From: Candidatus Bathyarchaeia archaeon
GTDB taxonomy: Archaea > Thermoproteota > Bathyarchaeia > Bathyarchaeales > DTEX01
Length of the DNA: 64,000 nt
Reading direction: 5' to 3'
Assembly (NCBI GenBank): GCA_038882715.1
Contig: JAVZNR010000001.1
Coordinates: 115,668 to 179,667 of the forward strand
The translations under genes were made by a program, and so were the position numbers. The notes under the pieces are model-generated. The model did not search any database. It was given only the letters and a program-made list of their open reading frames with translations, and was not told the origin of the DNA. This document shows, in pieces, positions 46,032 through 54,408 of the stretch (positions within the stretch are counted from its first letter, which is position 1; each line of letters begins with the position of its first letter).

Positions 46032-46529
46032 TTAAGCGTTTAAATCCACCTTCTCCAAAATCGTGTGCTCTGGTGGTGGAGGAGGCAGTCTTTCCACAAA
46101 ATTGAGACCATACTCTGTTTCTAGAAACTTTTCAAATTCGCGGAAAACTATACTCTCGGTTTCGTTTATTCTTAGGCATACTGGTTTTCCAGCATATGCT
46201 CCGCTCAAATCATAGAGGGCAGTGCTCCTCAAAGTATGAGAATCCTCTATGATAATAAGCATTAAATTTTCAGGCATCGGCTCTTGGAAAATCCAAGCCA
46301 TGTAAGAGACATTTACTATTCGGTAGGATACGCCTTCTCTTATCGGAGCGCAATGTTTGGCGATAACGCTCTTAAAGGTTTTAGGATGAACCTTACGAAC
46401 CCAGAAGAAAACATGATACTCCCCATTAGCATTCACAATATCCTCGTATTCCGACACCCACCACCCTACTTGCCTACATCTACGCTTAAACTGATTGATT
46501 AAATCCCAAACCTTAGGGACCTGCATCAC
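46032..46529 (-). CDS. Hypothetical protein
   Basis: This 165-residue protein is not one I recognise. It appears to be a mixed alpha/beta domain with a polyproline run (RLPPPPPEH) near the C-terminus and no signal peptide. The reading opens GTG-ATG, and either codon could start it. It is convergent with reverse gyrase, its stop only about 45 bases from that gene's end. The 298 bases upstream are AT-rich. Nothing in the context suggests a role. Confidence 0.65.
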   Translation of the reverse strand: MMQVPKVWDLINQFKRRCRQVGWWVSEYEDIVNANGEYHVFFWVRKVHPKTFKSVIAKHCAPIREGVSYRIVNVSYMAWIFQEPMPENLMLIIIEDSHTLRSTALYDLSGAYAGKPVCLRINETESIVFREFEKFLETEYGLNFVERLPPPPPEHTILEKVDLNA

Positions 46530-46827
46530 TCTCAGATTTTTACTCCCCCAAATAAAATTTGAAAGACTGTGATTAATAGCTTTTACATTTTCCTAAAAAC
46601 TTGATTGAATAAAAAATTAGATTTTTTCATCAATAAATGTATAAAACTCCCATAAAAAATGGTGCGATCCATAAAATAAGGAGTAACTTAGGCATTTCTC
46701 TTAGAGGCTGAATCGGCAGATAAATATGTAAAAAGGGGAAAAGAGAGGAAAAATCGGATAAAATAAACCTTCAGAAAAACCTATTTACTCTTTTTCCAAA
46801 TAAATTGCTTAAACGTGACTAAGAGAT
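46530..46827. other. AT-rich divergent intergenic region
   Basis: About 300 AT-rich bases lie between the hypothetical gene and the FGGY kinase gene. They must hold both promoters. Several A/T elements could be TATA boxes, for example near 46797-46805 before the kinase. I see no ORF, RNA gene or strong repeat. Confidence 0.4.
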
Positions 46828-48363
46828 GTGGTTTGGCTTATGCGCCCAAATGATGAAAGTTATATTCTGGTTTTTGACTGCGGGTCAACCAACATCAGAG
46901 CTGTTGCCGTTGACTCTATTGGAAATATACGAGCGTTTTCAAGCCTTCCAAACGGACCATGCCAGCAGCCTAATGGTAAACCCGGATGGCTGATCTGGGA
47001 TTTTGAAGATATTTGGCGCAAAATATGCATGGTCTCCCGTGAAGTTTTAAAGCTGGTTGAGCCGAGAAAAATTAAAGCCGCCACGATAATAACTTGGGGC
47101 GCTGATGGGGCACCTGTTAAGCGCGATGGAAAATTAGTCTACCCACCTATTTCCTGGCAATGTCCGAGAACAAAGGATATAGCTAACAAAATTACCGAGC
47201 ACATTAGCGCTTGGGAAATATTCAAGATTACTGGATACCAAATAATTCCATTTAACACATTATTCAAGATTATTTGGCTTAAAAAGGAGGTTCCTGAAGC
47301 CTTAAAGGAAGCTTACACGTGGCTTATGATGCCGGGTCTAATAGCTCATAGACTGACCGGAGCATTTCACATAGATCCGACGACGGCGTCCACCATGATG
47401 GCTATGGATCTCGGAAAAAGAACTTGGTCGCGTAGAATGCTTGAGCTTGCGGGTTTAGACGAATCGTTCTTTCCAGATTGGAGGGAGCCCGGCGAAGTAC
47501 TGGGGTACGTGACCGAGGAAGCTGGGAGAGAATGCGGTTTACCTCCCAAAACGCCCATCATTGTCTGCGGTCACGATACGCAGTTCGCAATATTTGGCTC
47601 CGGTGCTAAGCCGGGCGAACCTGTCCTTTCAAGTGGAACATGGGAGATTCTCAGCATTAGAGTTGACTCTTTCAATCCGACGAGGAAAGGTTTTGAAGAA
47701 GGATTAATAATTGAAGCCGATGTTGAGAAGGGTCTTTGGAACCCGCAGTTTCTCATGATAGCGTCCGCCGTCGTAGAATGGATTTTACAGAATTTCTTCA
47801 GAGATATTGGCGAAAGAAAATATGAGGCTGTAATCAGCGAAATGGAGAAGATTCCGCCTGGCTCTGGCGGCTTAATCTTCATACCGAGCTTTGTGAGGGA
47901 AAGCGGCCCCCTGAAAAAATATGGTGCAATGGGGTCGATTCTAGGCCTAACGTTGCATTCTACTCGCAGCCAAATAATCCGCGCGGTCTTTGAGGGCCTA
48001 ACGTTTCAGATGAAGGAGGCTCTTAAAAACCTAGTTGAATCGCTGAATGTGGAGGTTGATTGTATCAGAGTGGTTGGAGGAGGATCTAGAAATGATTTAT
48101 GGAATCAGATGAGGGCTGATGCCGTAAGGCTTCCCGTTATAGTTCCAGCCCAGAGGGAGGCGGCGACGCTGGGCGCGGCGTTAATATCCTTTGTCGGAAT
48201 AGGGCATTATGACTCTATTGACGAGGCAAGAAAAAGCTTCTTCACCGAAGAAAAAATATTTCATCCGACCCCCGCTAATAGCGAGGTTTTAGACAAAATA
48301 TTTGAGAGATACCTGAGAGCTCTAGAGGATTTGAAGCATCTCTACGGGGCGATAGAACAGTGA
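46828..48363 (+). CDS. FGGY-family carbohydrate kinase
   Basis: This 511-residue kinase has the two-domain actin-like fold of xylulokinase and glycerol kinase. The N-terminal phosphate loop is DCGSTNIRAVAVD, and WGADGAPVKRDG and GTWEILSIR are present. The C-terminal FGGY signature GGGSRNDLWNQMRADAV is intact. GTG 46828 or ATG 46840 could be the start. The length fits sugar kinases better than glycerol kinase, but the substrate is not certain. A HAD-type gene is convergent with it 22 bases downstream. Confidence 0.9.
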   Translation: MVWLMRPNDESYILVFDCGSTNIRAVAVDSIGNIRAFSSLPNGPCQQPNGKPGWLIWDFEDIWRKICMVSREVLKLVEPRKIKAATIITWGADGAPVKRDGKLVYPPISWQCPRTKDIANKITEHISAWEIFKITGYQIIPFNTLFKIIWLKKEVPEALKEAYTWLMMPGLIAHRLTGAFHIDPTTASTMMAMDLGKRTWSRRMLELAGLDESFFPDWREPGEVLGYVTEEAGRECGLPPKTPIIVCGHDTQFAIFGSGAKPGEPVLSSGTWEILSIRVDSFNPTRKGFEEGLIIEADVEKGLWNPQFLMIASAVVEWILQNFFRDIGERKYEAVISEMEKIPPGSGGLIFIPSFVRESGPLKKYGAMGSILGLTLHSTRSQIIRAVFEGLTFQMKEALKNLVESLNVEVDCIRVVGGGSRNDLWNQMRADAVRLPVIVPAQREAATLGAALISFVGIGHYDSIDEARKSFFTEEKIFHPTPANSEVLDKIFERYLRALEDLKHLYGAIEQ

Positions 48364-48385
48364 GAGTGGATTGAGGATCAGAACA

Positions 48386-49165
48386 TTACTTTAAAAGTAT
48401 CTTTAAGATCTCTCTTAGATTATTCACCTTAAAGTCCGGCATATCTTCCGGCATATCTTCCGCATCGATCTTGCTTGCATTTTTCCGCTGTATCAATATC
48501 GTTTTCATACCAACTTTTTTCGCGCCTCTAATATCTATGTCTGGCGTATCACCCACGAAAACGGAGTCCGACGCCTTAACACCCAAGGCATTTAAGGCGA
48601 CAAAGAAGATTTCTGGGCTTGGTTTACGCCTATTAACCTCGGCTGAAATAACTACCACGTCTAGAAGATCCTTAAGCCCATGAAGGAGTAAAAGTTTATG
48701 GGCGCATTCCGGAATATCGAAGTTTGATATAACACCCGTCCTATACCCATGTTTAAGTAGGCTTTGTAAAACGAAAGTTGCGTCTTCATCCGGGCGAACA
48801 TGACGCATAAATTCTTCCGAGTATGCGTTGGCAGCGCCCATGGCGATTGGGCTGGTGGGAGCACAATCATAGCCTAGTTTAGCCAAAGTCTGTGAGACCC
48901 TGAAAGCAAAGTGCGGTTCCTCGAAACTTTTATGGATTCTTTCATATAATTGATTACGAACTTCAAGGTATATCTGCATAAAATCCCTATATGAAACGTT
49001 AACTCCATTTTCATTTAGAAACTTCCAAACGTTTCTCAAGCATTCCTCGTTAACTTTGCCGAAGCCTTCATCTTGCTCTATTAAGAGCAATGTATCGAAT
49101 AAATCGAAAAGCGCCGCTTTAACATGTATCAGACAGCAACCTGATGATTTAACATTATTGGCCAC
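48386..49165 (-). CDS. HAD-superfamily hydrolase
   Basis: This 259-residue protein is a phosphatase-like HAD enzyme. Motif I is ALFDLFDTLL (near residue 20), motif II is GVISNFDIP, motif III is a Lys in NRRKPSPEIF and motif IV is VGDTPDIDIRGAK. The cap is helical. A 12-base tandem repeat near the 3' end (about 48438-48463) gives the repeated residues EDMP. The GTG start has GGAG a few bases upstream. Substrate unknown. It is convergent with the sugar kinase gene. Confidence 0.85.
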   Translation of the reverse strand: MANNVKSSGCCLIHVKAALFDLFDTLLLIEQDEGFGKVNEECLRNVWKFLNENGVNVSYRDFMQIYLEVRNQLYERIHKSFEEPHFAFRVSQTLAKLGYDCAPTSPIAMGAANAYSEEFMRHVRPDEDATFVLQSLLKHGYRTGVISNFDIPECAHKLLLLHGLKDLLDVVVISAEVNRRKPSPEIFFVALNALGVKASDSVFVGDTPDIDIRGAKKVGMKTILIQRKNASKIDAEDMPEDMPDFKVNNLREILKILLK

Positions 49166-49303
49166 TTTTCTCCACGCTCTAAGTCTACGCTACTCTTCAA
49201 AATGTTTCAAGTGCATCGCTAAAAGATATAGTTTTAGATTTCAGTCTGCTCTAGGAGCATAAATATCTGGAAGATCGTATTAGGATTAGGAAGAGGTGTC
49301 AAT

Positions 49304-50125
49304 GTGCGCGTAAAATGCCCTACACTCGCGGTTATCGGCCGCAAGGCTTCAGGAAAAACGGCGGTTATCGAATCTTTAGTCCCAGAGCTCATTAAAGAAG
49401 GATTCTCAGTTGCTTCCATCAAACATATCGCGCATGAGAATTTCTCTATCGATAAGGAGGGAAGCGATACATGGAGGCACTATAGTGTTGGCGCTAACCC
49501 CGTTATAGCGTTCTCAAAAAGCGAAGTAGACATCATGGTTAGGACTCCAAACATCTCGCTAGAAGATATTTTTGGGGCCACGCTATTTTTTGGCGCCAAC
49601 GTGATTATTCTAGAGGGGTTCTCGTCAATGATTCTTGAAGAGAGAAGCATAGGTAAAATCATATGTGTTAGAAACCTAGAAGAGTATGATGAATTCAAGG
49701 AGCATGTTAAAGACGATTTAATAGCGTTTTGTTCACTTCAGGACCTTGGAACGCATATATTGAACATTAAATGCAACCGACAAATTCTGGTTGAGAGAAC
49801 GTTAAACTTCGTTAAGAGGAAAGCGAAAATATTTGAGATTATGAATTCTCTTGCTAGGTTGGATTGCGGTAAATGCGGCAGGAAAACGTGCGAGAATCTC
49901 GCCGAGGAAATATACTGCGGCACTGCGAGCGTTAGGGATTGCGTCGTTATGGAGATGAAAACAAAGATGAACGCTAGAGTTACTGTTCACGGTGAGGATA
50001 TTCCTCTCCAACCTTTTGTAGCGGAGTTCATTAGGAGAACAATTTTAGCCATGGTTTCCTCTTTGAAGAACGTAAAGATAAGTGGTGACGAGGATGTTCG
50101 AGTGGACATTTCAAGGCGAAATTAA
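49304..50125 (+). CDS. mobB: MobB-like cofactor protein with C-terminal iron-sulfur module
   Basis: This 273-residue protein starts as a MobB GTPase (Walker A GRKASGKT, 12-19; SVASIKHIAHENFSID; DTWRHYSVGANPVI), which helps attach a nucleotide to molybdopterin. After about residue 180 it has Cys188-x2-Cys191-x4-Cys196...Cys213 (DCGKCGRKTCENLA, then VRDC), the spacing of a [4Fe-4S] Fes-type domain, with an extra Cys205. The combination suggests a W/Mo-pterin guanine dinucleotide factor with a redox or sensing module. The polyferredoxin gene follows 63 bases later. The start is GTG. Confidence 0.88.
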   Translation: MRVKCPTLAVIGRKASGKTAVIESLVPELIKEGFSVASIKHIAHENFSIDKEGSDTWRHYSVGANPVIAFSKSEVDIMVRTPNISLEDIFGATLFFGANVIILEGFSSMILEERSIGKIICVRNLEEYDEFKEHVKDDLIAFCSLQDLGTHILNIKCNRQILVERTLNFVKRKAKIFEIMNSLARLDCGKCGRKTCENLAEEIYCGTASVRDCVVMEMKTKMNARVTVHGEDIPLQPFVAEFIRRTILAMVSSLKNVKISGDEDVRVDISRRN

Positions 50126-50188
50126 AAATTGCGACAATGGCGGTATATCGAGAAGCTTAAATGCTCGTCTTAGAAAGGATAAATAAAA

Positions 50189-50842
50189 GTGTTAGGGATG
50201 CTGATCCACATGATGCGTAAGGTAAGTTTTAACAGGAATTTCGTGGCTGTTGATCCAAGTAAATGTATAGGTTGCAGCATATGTGAATTTGTGTGCGCTT
50301 TAGAAAAGGAGAACGAGCCGAACCCAATAAAATCTAGAATAAGGGTTATACACCTGAACCCGGCGTTTAACCTAGCTGTGGCATGCCGCTTCTGCGAGAA
50401 CGCCCCATGTATAAGAGCTTGCCCACGTAACGCCATCAAGCAGTCTGAGAGGGGAGGAGTACTTATCATAGACGAAGATAAATGCGATGGATGCATCCTA
50501 TGCATACAGGCATGTCCCTATGGTGGAATAATGCTTGATCCGGACAGGAGAGTGGTCATAGCCTGCGACCTATGTAATGGAGAACCAAAATGCATAGAGT
50601 TCTGTCCAGAAGAAGCTCTGAAACTTGTTTCAGAGGACAAGCTCTTCAATGAGATGCTGCATTCCACTGTAGAAAAATTGCCAAGAACCCTTGAAGAAGT
50701 TTCCAGTATAGTTAAAAGCGGGAAGCTGAATGGAATATTTGCTGAAGCAGAGGAGAGAGCTCGAAGGATAGAGGAAAAGCTCAGGGCTCTAAAAATCATA
50801 GAAGCTAAAACCAGTGTGAAGAAGCCGCCATCTCCCAAGTAA
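50189..50842 (+). CDS. Second four-cluster polyferredoxin
   Basis: This 217-residue iron-sulfur protein is a close paralog of the AOR partner at 3583. It has the same four-cluster cysteine layout (CIGCSICEFVC, CRFCENAPCIRACP, CDGCILCIQACP, CDLCNGEPKCIEFCP) and shared stretches such as IKSRIRVI and ACPRNAIKQSE. It adds about 55 helical residues at the C-terminus ending in basic KKPPSPK. The start could be GTG 50189, ATG 50198 or ATG 50210. Following the MobB-like gene, it probably serves a second tungsten or molybdenum enzyme encoded elsewhere. Confidence 0.9.
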   Translation: MLGMLIHMMRKVSFNRNFVAVDPSKCIGCSICEFVCALEKENEPNPIKSRIRVIHLNPAFNLAVACRFCENAPCIRACPRNAIKQSERGGVLIIDEDKCDGCILCIQACPYGGIMLDPDRRVVIACDLCNGEPKCIEFCPEEALKLVSEDKLFNEMLHSTVEKLPRTLEEVSSIVKSGKLNGIFAEAEERARRIEEKLRALKIIEAKTSVKKPPSPK

Positions 50843-50878
50843 CTAGGTATCATCTAGATTCTCGCAGCATCATTATTC

Positions 50879-51094
50879 CTATTCTACGTCAGAAAAACCT
50901 CTTAAAAATTCAGAGATTCTGGACGCGCTTCTTGAGGTCTTAAACTCAAAACCGCATTTTGGACATTTAACGTACTCGCAGCTTAAGGAGGATAGTATTC
51001 TATCGCAGCTTTGGCATGAGACTGCTCTAGCATATAGAATATCGAACTGAAAGCCGCACTCAGGACACGTTATTATCTGACCTTTCCGCGCCAC
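50879..51094 (-). CDS. Small zinc-ribbon protein
   Basis: This 71-residue protein holds three CxxC pairs: CPEC (10-13), CQSC (27-30) and CPKC (44-47), plus Cys39. Two zinc ribbons could form from these. The rest is short and basic-acidic with no membrane segment. Proteins of this type often bind RNA or assist larger complexes. It is convergent with the polyferredoxin gene and I do not recognise a named family. Confidence 0.75.
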   Translation of the reverse strand: MARKGQIITCPECGFQFDILYARAVSCQSCDRILSSLSCEYVKCPKCGFEFKTSRSASRISEFLRGFSDVE

Positions 51095-51235
51095 TCACAA
51101 TCCCCTTCGCTTGAACCCTTATACCTTTGATGTTGCCTCTGAAATAAAACCATTTTGTCGAGACTTAGCGAAAAAGTTTCTGAGCCTTCAATATATTTAA
51201 ATAGTGATTTTGAGTTAACATTAGATCAATATTAA

Positions 51236-51658
51236 GTGAAAATATTTAATGGATGGAATGGCATGGAAAAATTTCTGCCAATTCTTGATGTTATTCGGGT
51301 TAGGCTTGGGGAGATTCTCTCAAAGAATAAGGATGGAATGAGCTCTTGGGATCTTGTGAAGCTCAAGAATGTAGGTGATGAATTGCTTAAATTGTCGGCA
51401 GACTTATATCCGCAGTTATTTCAGGTTGGACATAGAATACTTTATCAGTCTATAAGGGAGGCTGGATTAGGGATAGTATGGAGAATATCGCTGATCGAGA
51501 GCTACGGGGAAGTTAAAATCGAGGATAAAGAATATTTTGAGAGTGTTTATGAAGCGCTCCTAAATATACACAGAAAAATTGAGAGCGGAGAATATTATAG
51601 GGCTTTAGTCGAAGTTGCTGACAAGAAGAAAGATGAGAAAGAAACGTTTATCTCATAA
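51236..51658 (+). CDS. Hypothetical helical protein
   Basis: This 140-residue protein is predicted to be mainly helical, with no cysteine motif or signal peptide. I do not recognise the family. A strong TATA-like element (aatatatttaaatag, about 51189-51203) lies upstream. The reading begins at GTG 51236, but ATG 51263 (MEKFLPILDVIRVRLG) after GGATGGAATGG is an equally good start. It is convergent with the AAA-Lon gene, whose end lies 22 bases away. The role is unknown. Confidence 0.65.
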   Translation: MKIFNGWNGMEKFLPILDVIRVRLGEILSKNKDGMSSWDLVKLKNVGDELLKLSADLYPQLFQVGHRILYQSIREAGLGIVWRISLIESYGEVKIEDKEYFESVYEALLNIHRKIESGEYYRALVEVADKKKDEKETFIS

Positions 51659-51679
51659 ACTATAACTTAAAAGCCCTGC

Positions 51680-54403
51680 TTACCCTTGACTATTTAGGAC
51701 TTTTTCCTTAATCTTCTCAAAGCCGATCAAGGCTATGGAGGCTGCTTCGAGAAAGGTTTGAACAGGAACTATTTTTATGCCACGCTCAAAGAGCAATTTC
51801 TCCACCCCAAAACTCTTTAACCTATCGTAATTATATTTCGGTATAACCAGAATACGGGCATACTGATCCGATAATGCCGCTTCAATCTTACCCATCCCAC
51901 GATAATCGAGGCCGCCAACAGGCCAAACCTCACCCAGCGCGGTTATAGCCCCAGTCATAATAACTGTTGGATCCACCTCAACACCGGTGAAAGCTGAAAG
52001 CATCGCTATAGCTATTGCGAGGCCAGCTGAGGGGCCTGAAACGGGCGCTCTCGTCGCCCCCAGCCCATATGGCTGCTTCTCCATTCCTTTTGCGGGGGTT
52101 ACTATCTCAACGTAAACGTCATAGTCTTTGAAGCTCCAGTTTGAAATCGAGTTTATATATATGAAGGCATCATATGCGCTTGCAAGTATGCTTTCACCGG
52201 TCTCGCTCCCAATGACATGCACTTTCCCCGAACCCTTTGGATTAGCGACAACCTCCACTACCCCAACAAGTCCTCCGACCTCACCACGTTCCCCTAAAGC
52301 TATAAGCCCATAGCTTTTCCCTATTTCAGGTTTCGGCATTCTCACGGTTTCTAAAATCATCCTCTTGGCCTCCTCAACGGCCTCATCGTAAGTTCTCTCT
52401 AGAGCCTTTTCAAAATGATATAGTTTCAGCGGATAGTTTTCAGGACTAACATTCTCAAGTTTCGCTAAGAGACCCGGATCGTCAGGCCTAACGTTAAGCA
52501 CCGAGAATAGGCGCTCTAAATCATTTTCATAGAGATTCTTTATTTCATCAACTTTTTCAGGCCTATGTTTCATCGCCTCTAGAAGCCTATAGCAGGCCTC
52601 AAGCTCCTTTGTTCTAAGACGGTTAGTATCGTCAATCGTGTCCGCGATCTTCCTTGGGCTCAATATCTTTTTCTCAAATATCCTTAATATGTCGCTGGAT
52701 GTTAAGCCCTTCTCTAAGTGATGCTTATATCGCCTAAGATGAATCTCTATTATCTCAAGCTTCTCTTCCCTATTCTTTGGGTAAGTAAACTCGAAATGCC
52801 TTGTGAAGCGCTCAAGTAAAGCTGGGTCAAGAACATCAACGCGATTTGTTGCTCCAATAACAACCACGTTTGTAAGCGGCGTAAAACCATCCATCTCCGT
52901 GAGCAACTGAGCAACGACCCTATCGATAACTGGGTCATGCGTCCCTCTTCTAGGCGCAATGGCATCAATCTCATCAAAAAATATTATTGCGGGCGCATTT
53001 TTACGCGCATCCTCAAAAATGTCACGTATGGTTTTCTCAGGATCACCATAATGTCCTTGGAGAATTGACGGGCCATTAATATTGTAGAACCAGACATTAT
53101 TCTCTCCAGCTATCGCCTTAGCCAGTAGGGTTTTGCCAGTTCCGGGCGGACCATAAAATATGAAGCCTTTCGGCGGCTTATAGCCTGCTTTGACAGCTAG
53201 GTTGACGTCTAATGCCAAGGAGATCTCTTTAATTATCTCCTCCTTTATTCCGTGAAGCCCGCCAACATCGCTGTATCTTTCTCTTGGAGCTATTCTGAGC
53301 ATCGCCCTTTTCGCCGCTTCAGTCTTCTCTGTAGTGGTGTAGCTCTTTAGCTTCCGTGCAGCATCCCTGAAATCATTTAGGCTTACTTCTACAGTGTTTT
53401 TATTTTGCTGATCATTTTTAGGTCCCAGTCCCAGTAAAATTCTACTTATAATGCTGCTTTGGATGGGCTTGGTTTTTTCATTCATGACCATGTCAAATGC
53501 ATTACATACGTCTGCAGGGGTTAATCTTACTCCACCGACGCTTCTCAATGAATCCTCAAGAGCATCTACTATCTCGCCGGGGCTGATTTGTATTCCATAT
53601 TTCTCACATTTTCTTCTTGCGATTTCAATGAGCATGGCCCTATTAACTCCGGCGTCAAGGTCTATTGTTCCCACGATCCCTCTGCGCCTAAGGGTCTCAG
53701 TGATTGTTTCATACTCATTTGTGGATATCAGCAAAACACACCTGTAATTTTTCTTCTGGAGATCATCAATCTTCTCTAGGAAAACTGTCTGAACCCTCTT
53801 CTCTTCCATGCCAACCTCCGTTGACGATGTGAAGCGGCTTCCGAAAGCATGGAACTCGTCAATCAATATGATGCTTGGTCTCTGGAAAGCTCCCTCAAAA
53901 AAGGCGCTGAGCTGCTGAGCGCTTCTACCATACCACATAGTGTAGACTTCTTCTGGTTTCAGAGAAGCGTAGTAAACTATCAGCCCATACTTTAAACCGG
54001 CTTCAAAAATCTCCCGCTGACAAGCTTCAGCGAAAAAAGTTTTACCGCTGCCAGAGCTCCCCTTTAATATGAAGATTTTTGGTGGTGGAACCGGGCTGTT
54101 CTTTCGAACTTCTGGATCTCTAAATATGTGATAGTAGGCGCTCAAGAGAATTCTTTCAAACTCCTCATCTCTTCCCACAACGTCGTTTCTCGTAACCTTT
54201 GGAAAATCCATCCTTTTCCTTATTACCTTAGCTTTCTTCTCAACCTCAGCCTTTCTTTTCTCAGGCGGTTTTTGTAGAAACCTCCATAACCTATACTGCC
54301 ATGAAGTTAAGTAGAGTAATGGTGAGAAAATTTTCCTTAATATAGGTCTATTATACCACCATTGATTTGTAAATTCTTCCTCCTTATCCTCATCATAATA
54401 CAT
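51680..54403 (-). CDS. Tandem-AAA+ ATPase fused to a Lon-type serine protease
   Basis: This 907-residue protein combines two AAA modules and a Lon (S16) protease. Module 1 (about 70-300) has Walker A KGSSGSGKT (114-122), Walker B ILIDEFHAFG and a pore-loop-like MWYGRSAQ. Module 2 (about 375-600) looks CDC48/PAN-like with GPPGTGKT (418-425) and FFDEIDAIAPRRG. The protease part holds the dyad Ser792 (SGPSAGLA) and Lys839 (MGKIEAAL). Ordinary archaeal LonB has one AAA module interrupted by membrane helices; this layout differs. The N-terminal 50 residues are aromatic-rich. A membrane protein gene lies five bases upstream on the same strand and is a likely partner. It should degrade proteins, but the targets are unknown. 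Confidence 0.88.
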   Translation of the reverse strand: MYYDEDKEEEFTNQWWYNRPILRKIFSPLLYLTSWQYRLWRFLQKPPEKRKAEVEKKAKVIRKRMDFPKVTRNDVVGRDEEFERILLSAYYHIFRDPEVRKNSPVPPPKIFILKGSSGSGKTFFAEACQREIFEAGLKYGLIVYYASLKPEEVYTMWYGRSAQQLSAFFEGAFQRPSIILIDEFHAFGSRFTSSTEVGMEEKRVQTVFLEKIDDLQKKNYRCVLLISTNEYETITETLRRRGIVGTIDLDAGVNRAMLIEIARRKCEKYGIQISPGEIVDALEDSLRSVGGVRLTPADVCNAFDMVMNEKTKPIQSSIISRILLGLGPKNDQQNKNTVEVSLNDFRDAARKLKSYTTTEKTEAAKRAMLRIAPRERYSDVGGLHGIKEEIIKEISLALDVNLAVKAGYKPPKGFIFYGPPGTGKTLLAKAIAGENNVWFYNINGPSILQGHYGDPEKTIRDIFEDARKNAPAIIFFDEIDAIAPRRGTHDPVIDRVVAQLLTEMDGFTPLTNVVVIGATNRVDVLDPALLERFTRHFEFTYPKNREEKLEIIEIHLRRYKHHLEKGLTSSDILRIFEKKILSPRKIADTIDDTNRLRTKELEACYRLLEAMKHRPEKVDEIKNLYENDLERLFSVLNVRPDDPGLLAKLENVSPENYPLKLYHFEKALERTYDEAVEEAKRMILETVRMPKPEIGKSYGLIALGERGEVGGLVGVVEVVANPKGSGKVHVIGSETGESILASAYDAFIYINSISNWSFKDYDVYVEIVTPAKGMEKQPYGLGATRAPVSGPSAGLAIAIAMLSAFTGVEVDPTVIMTGAITALGEVWPVGGLDYRGMGKIEAALSDQYARILVIPKYNYDRLKSFGVEKLLFERGIKIVPVQTFLEAASIALIGFEKIKEKVLNSQG

Positions 54404-54408
54404 TTATT

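Noticed and set aside
48438..48463. Twelve-base tandem repeat as a possible repeat element or CRISPR piece
   Set aside because: There are only two units, they lie in frame inside the HAD gene and simply repeat the residues EDMP.
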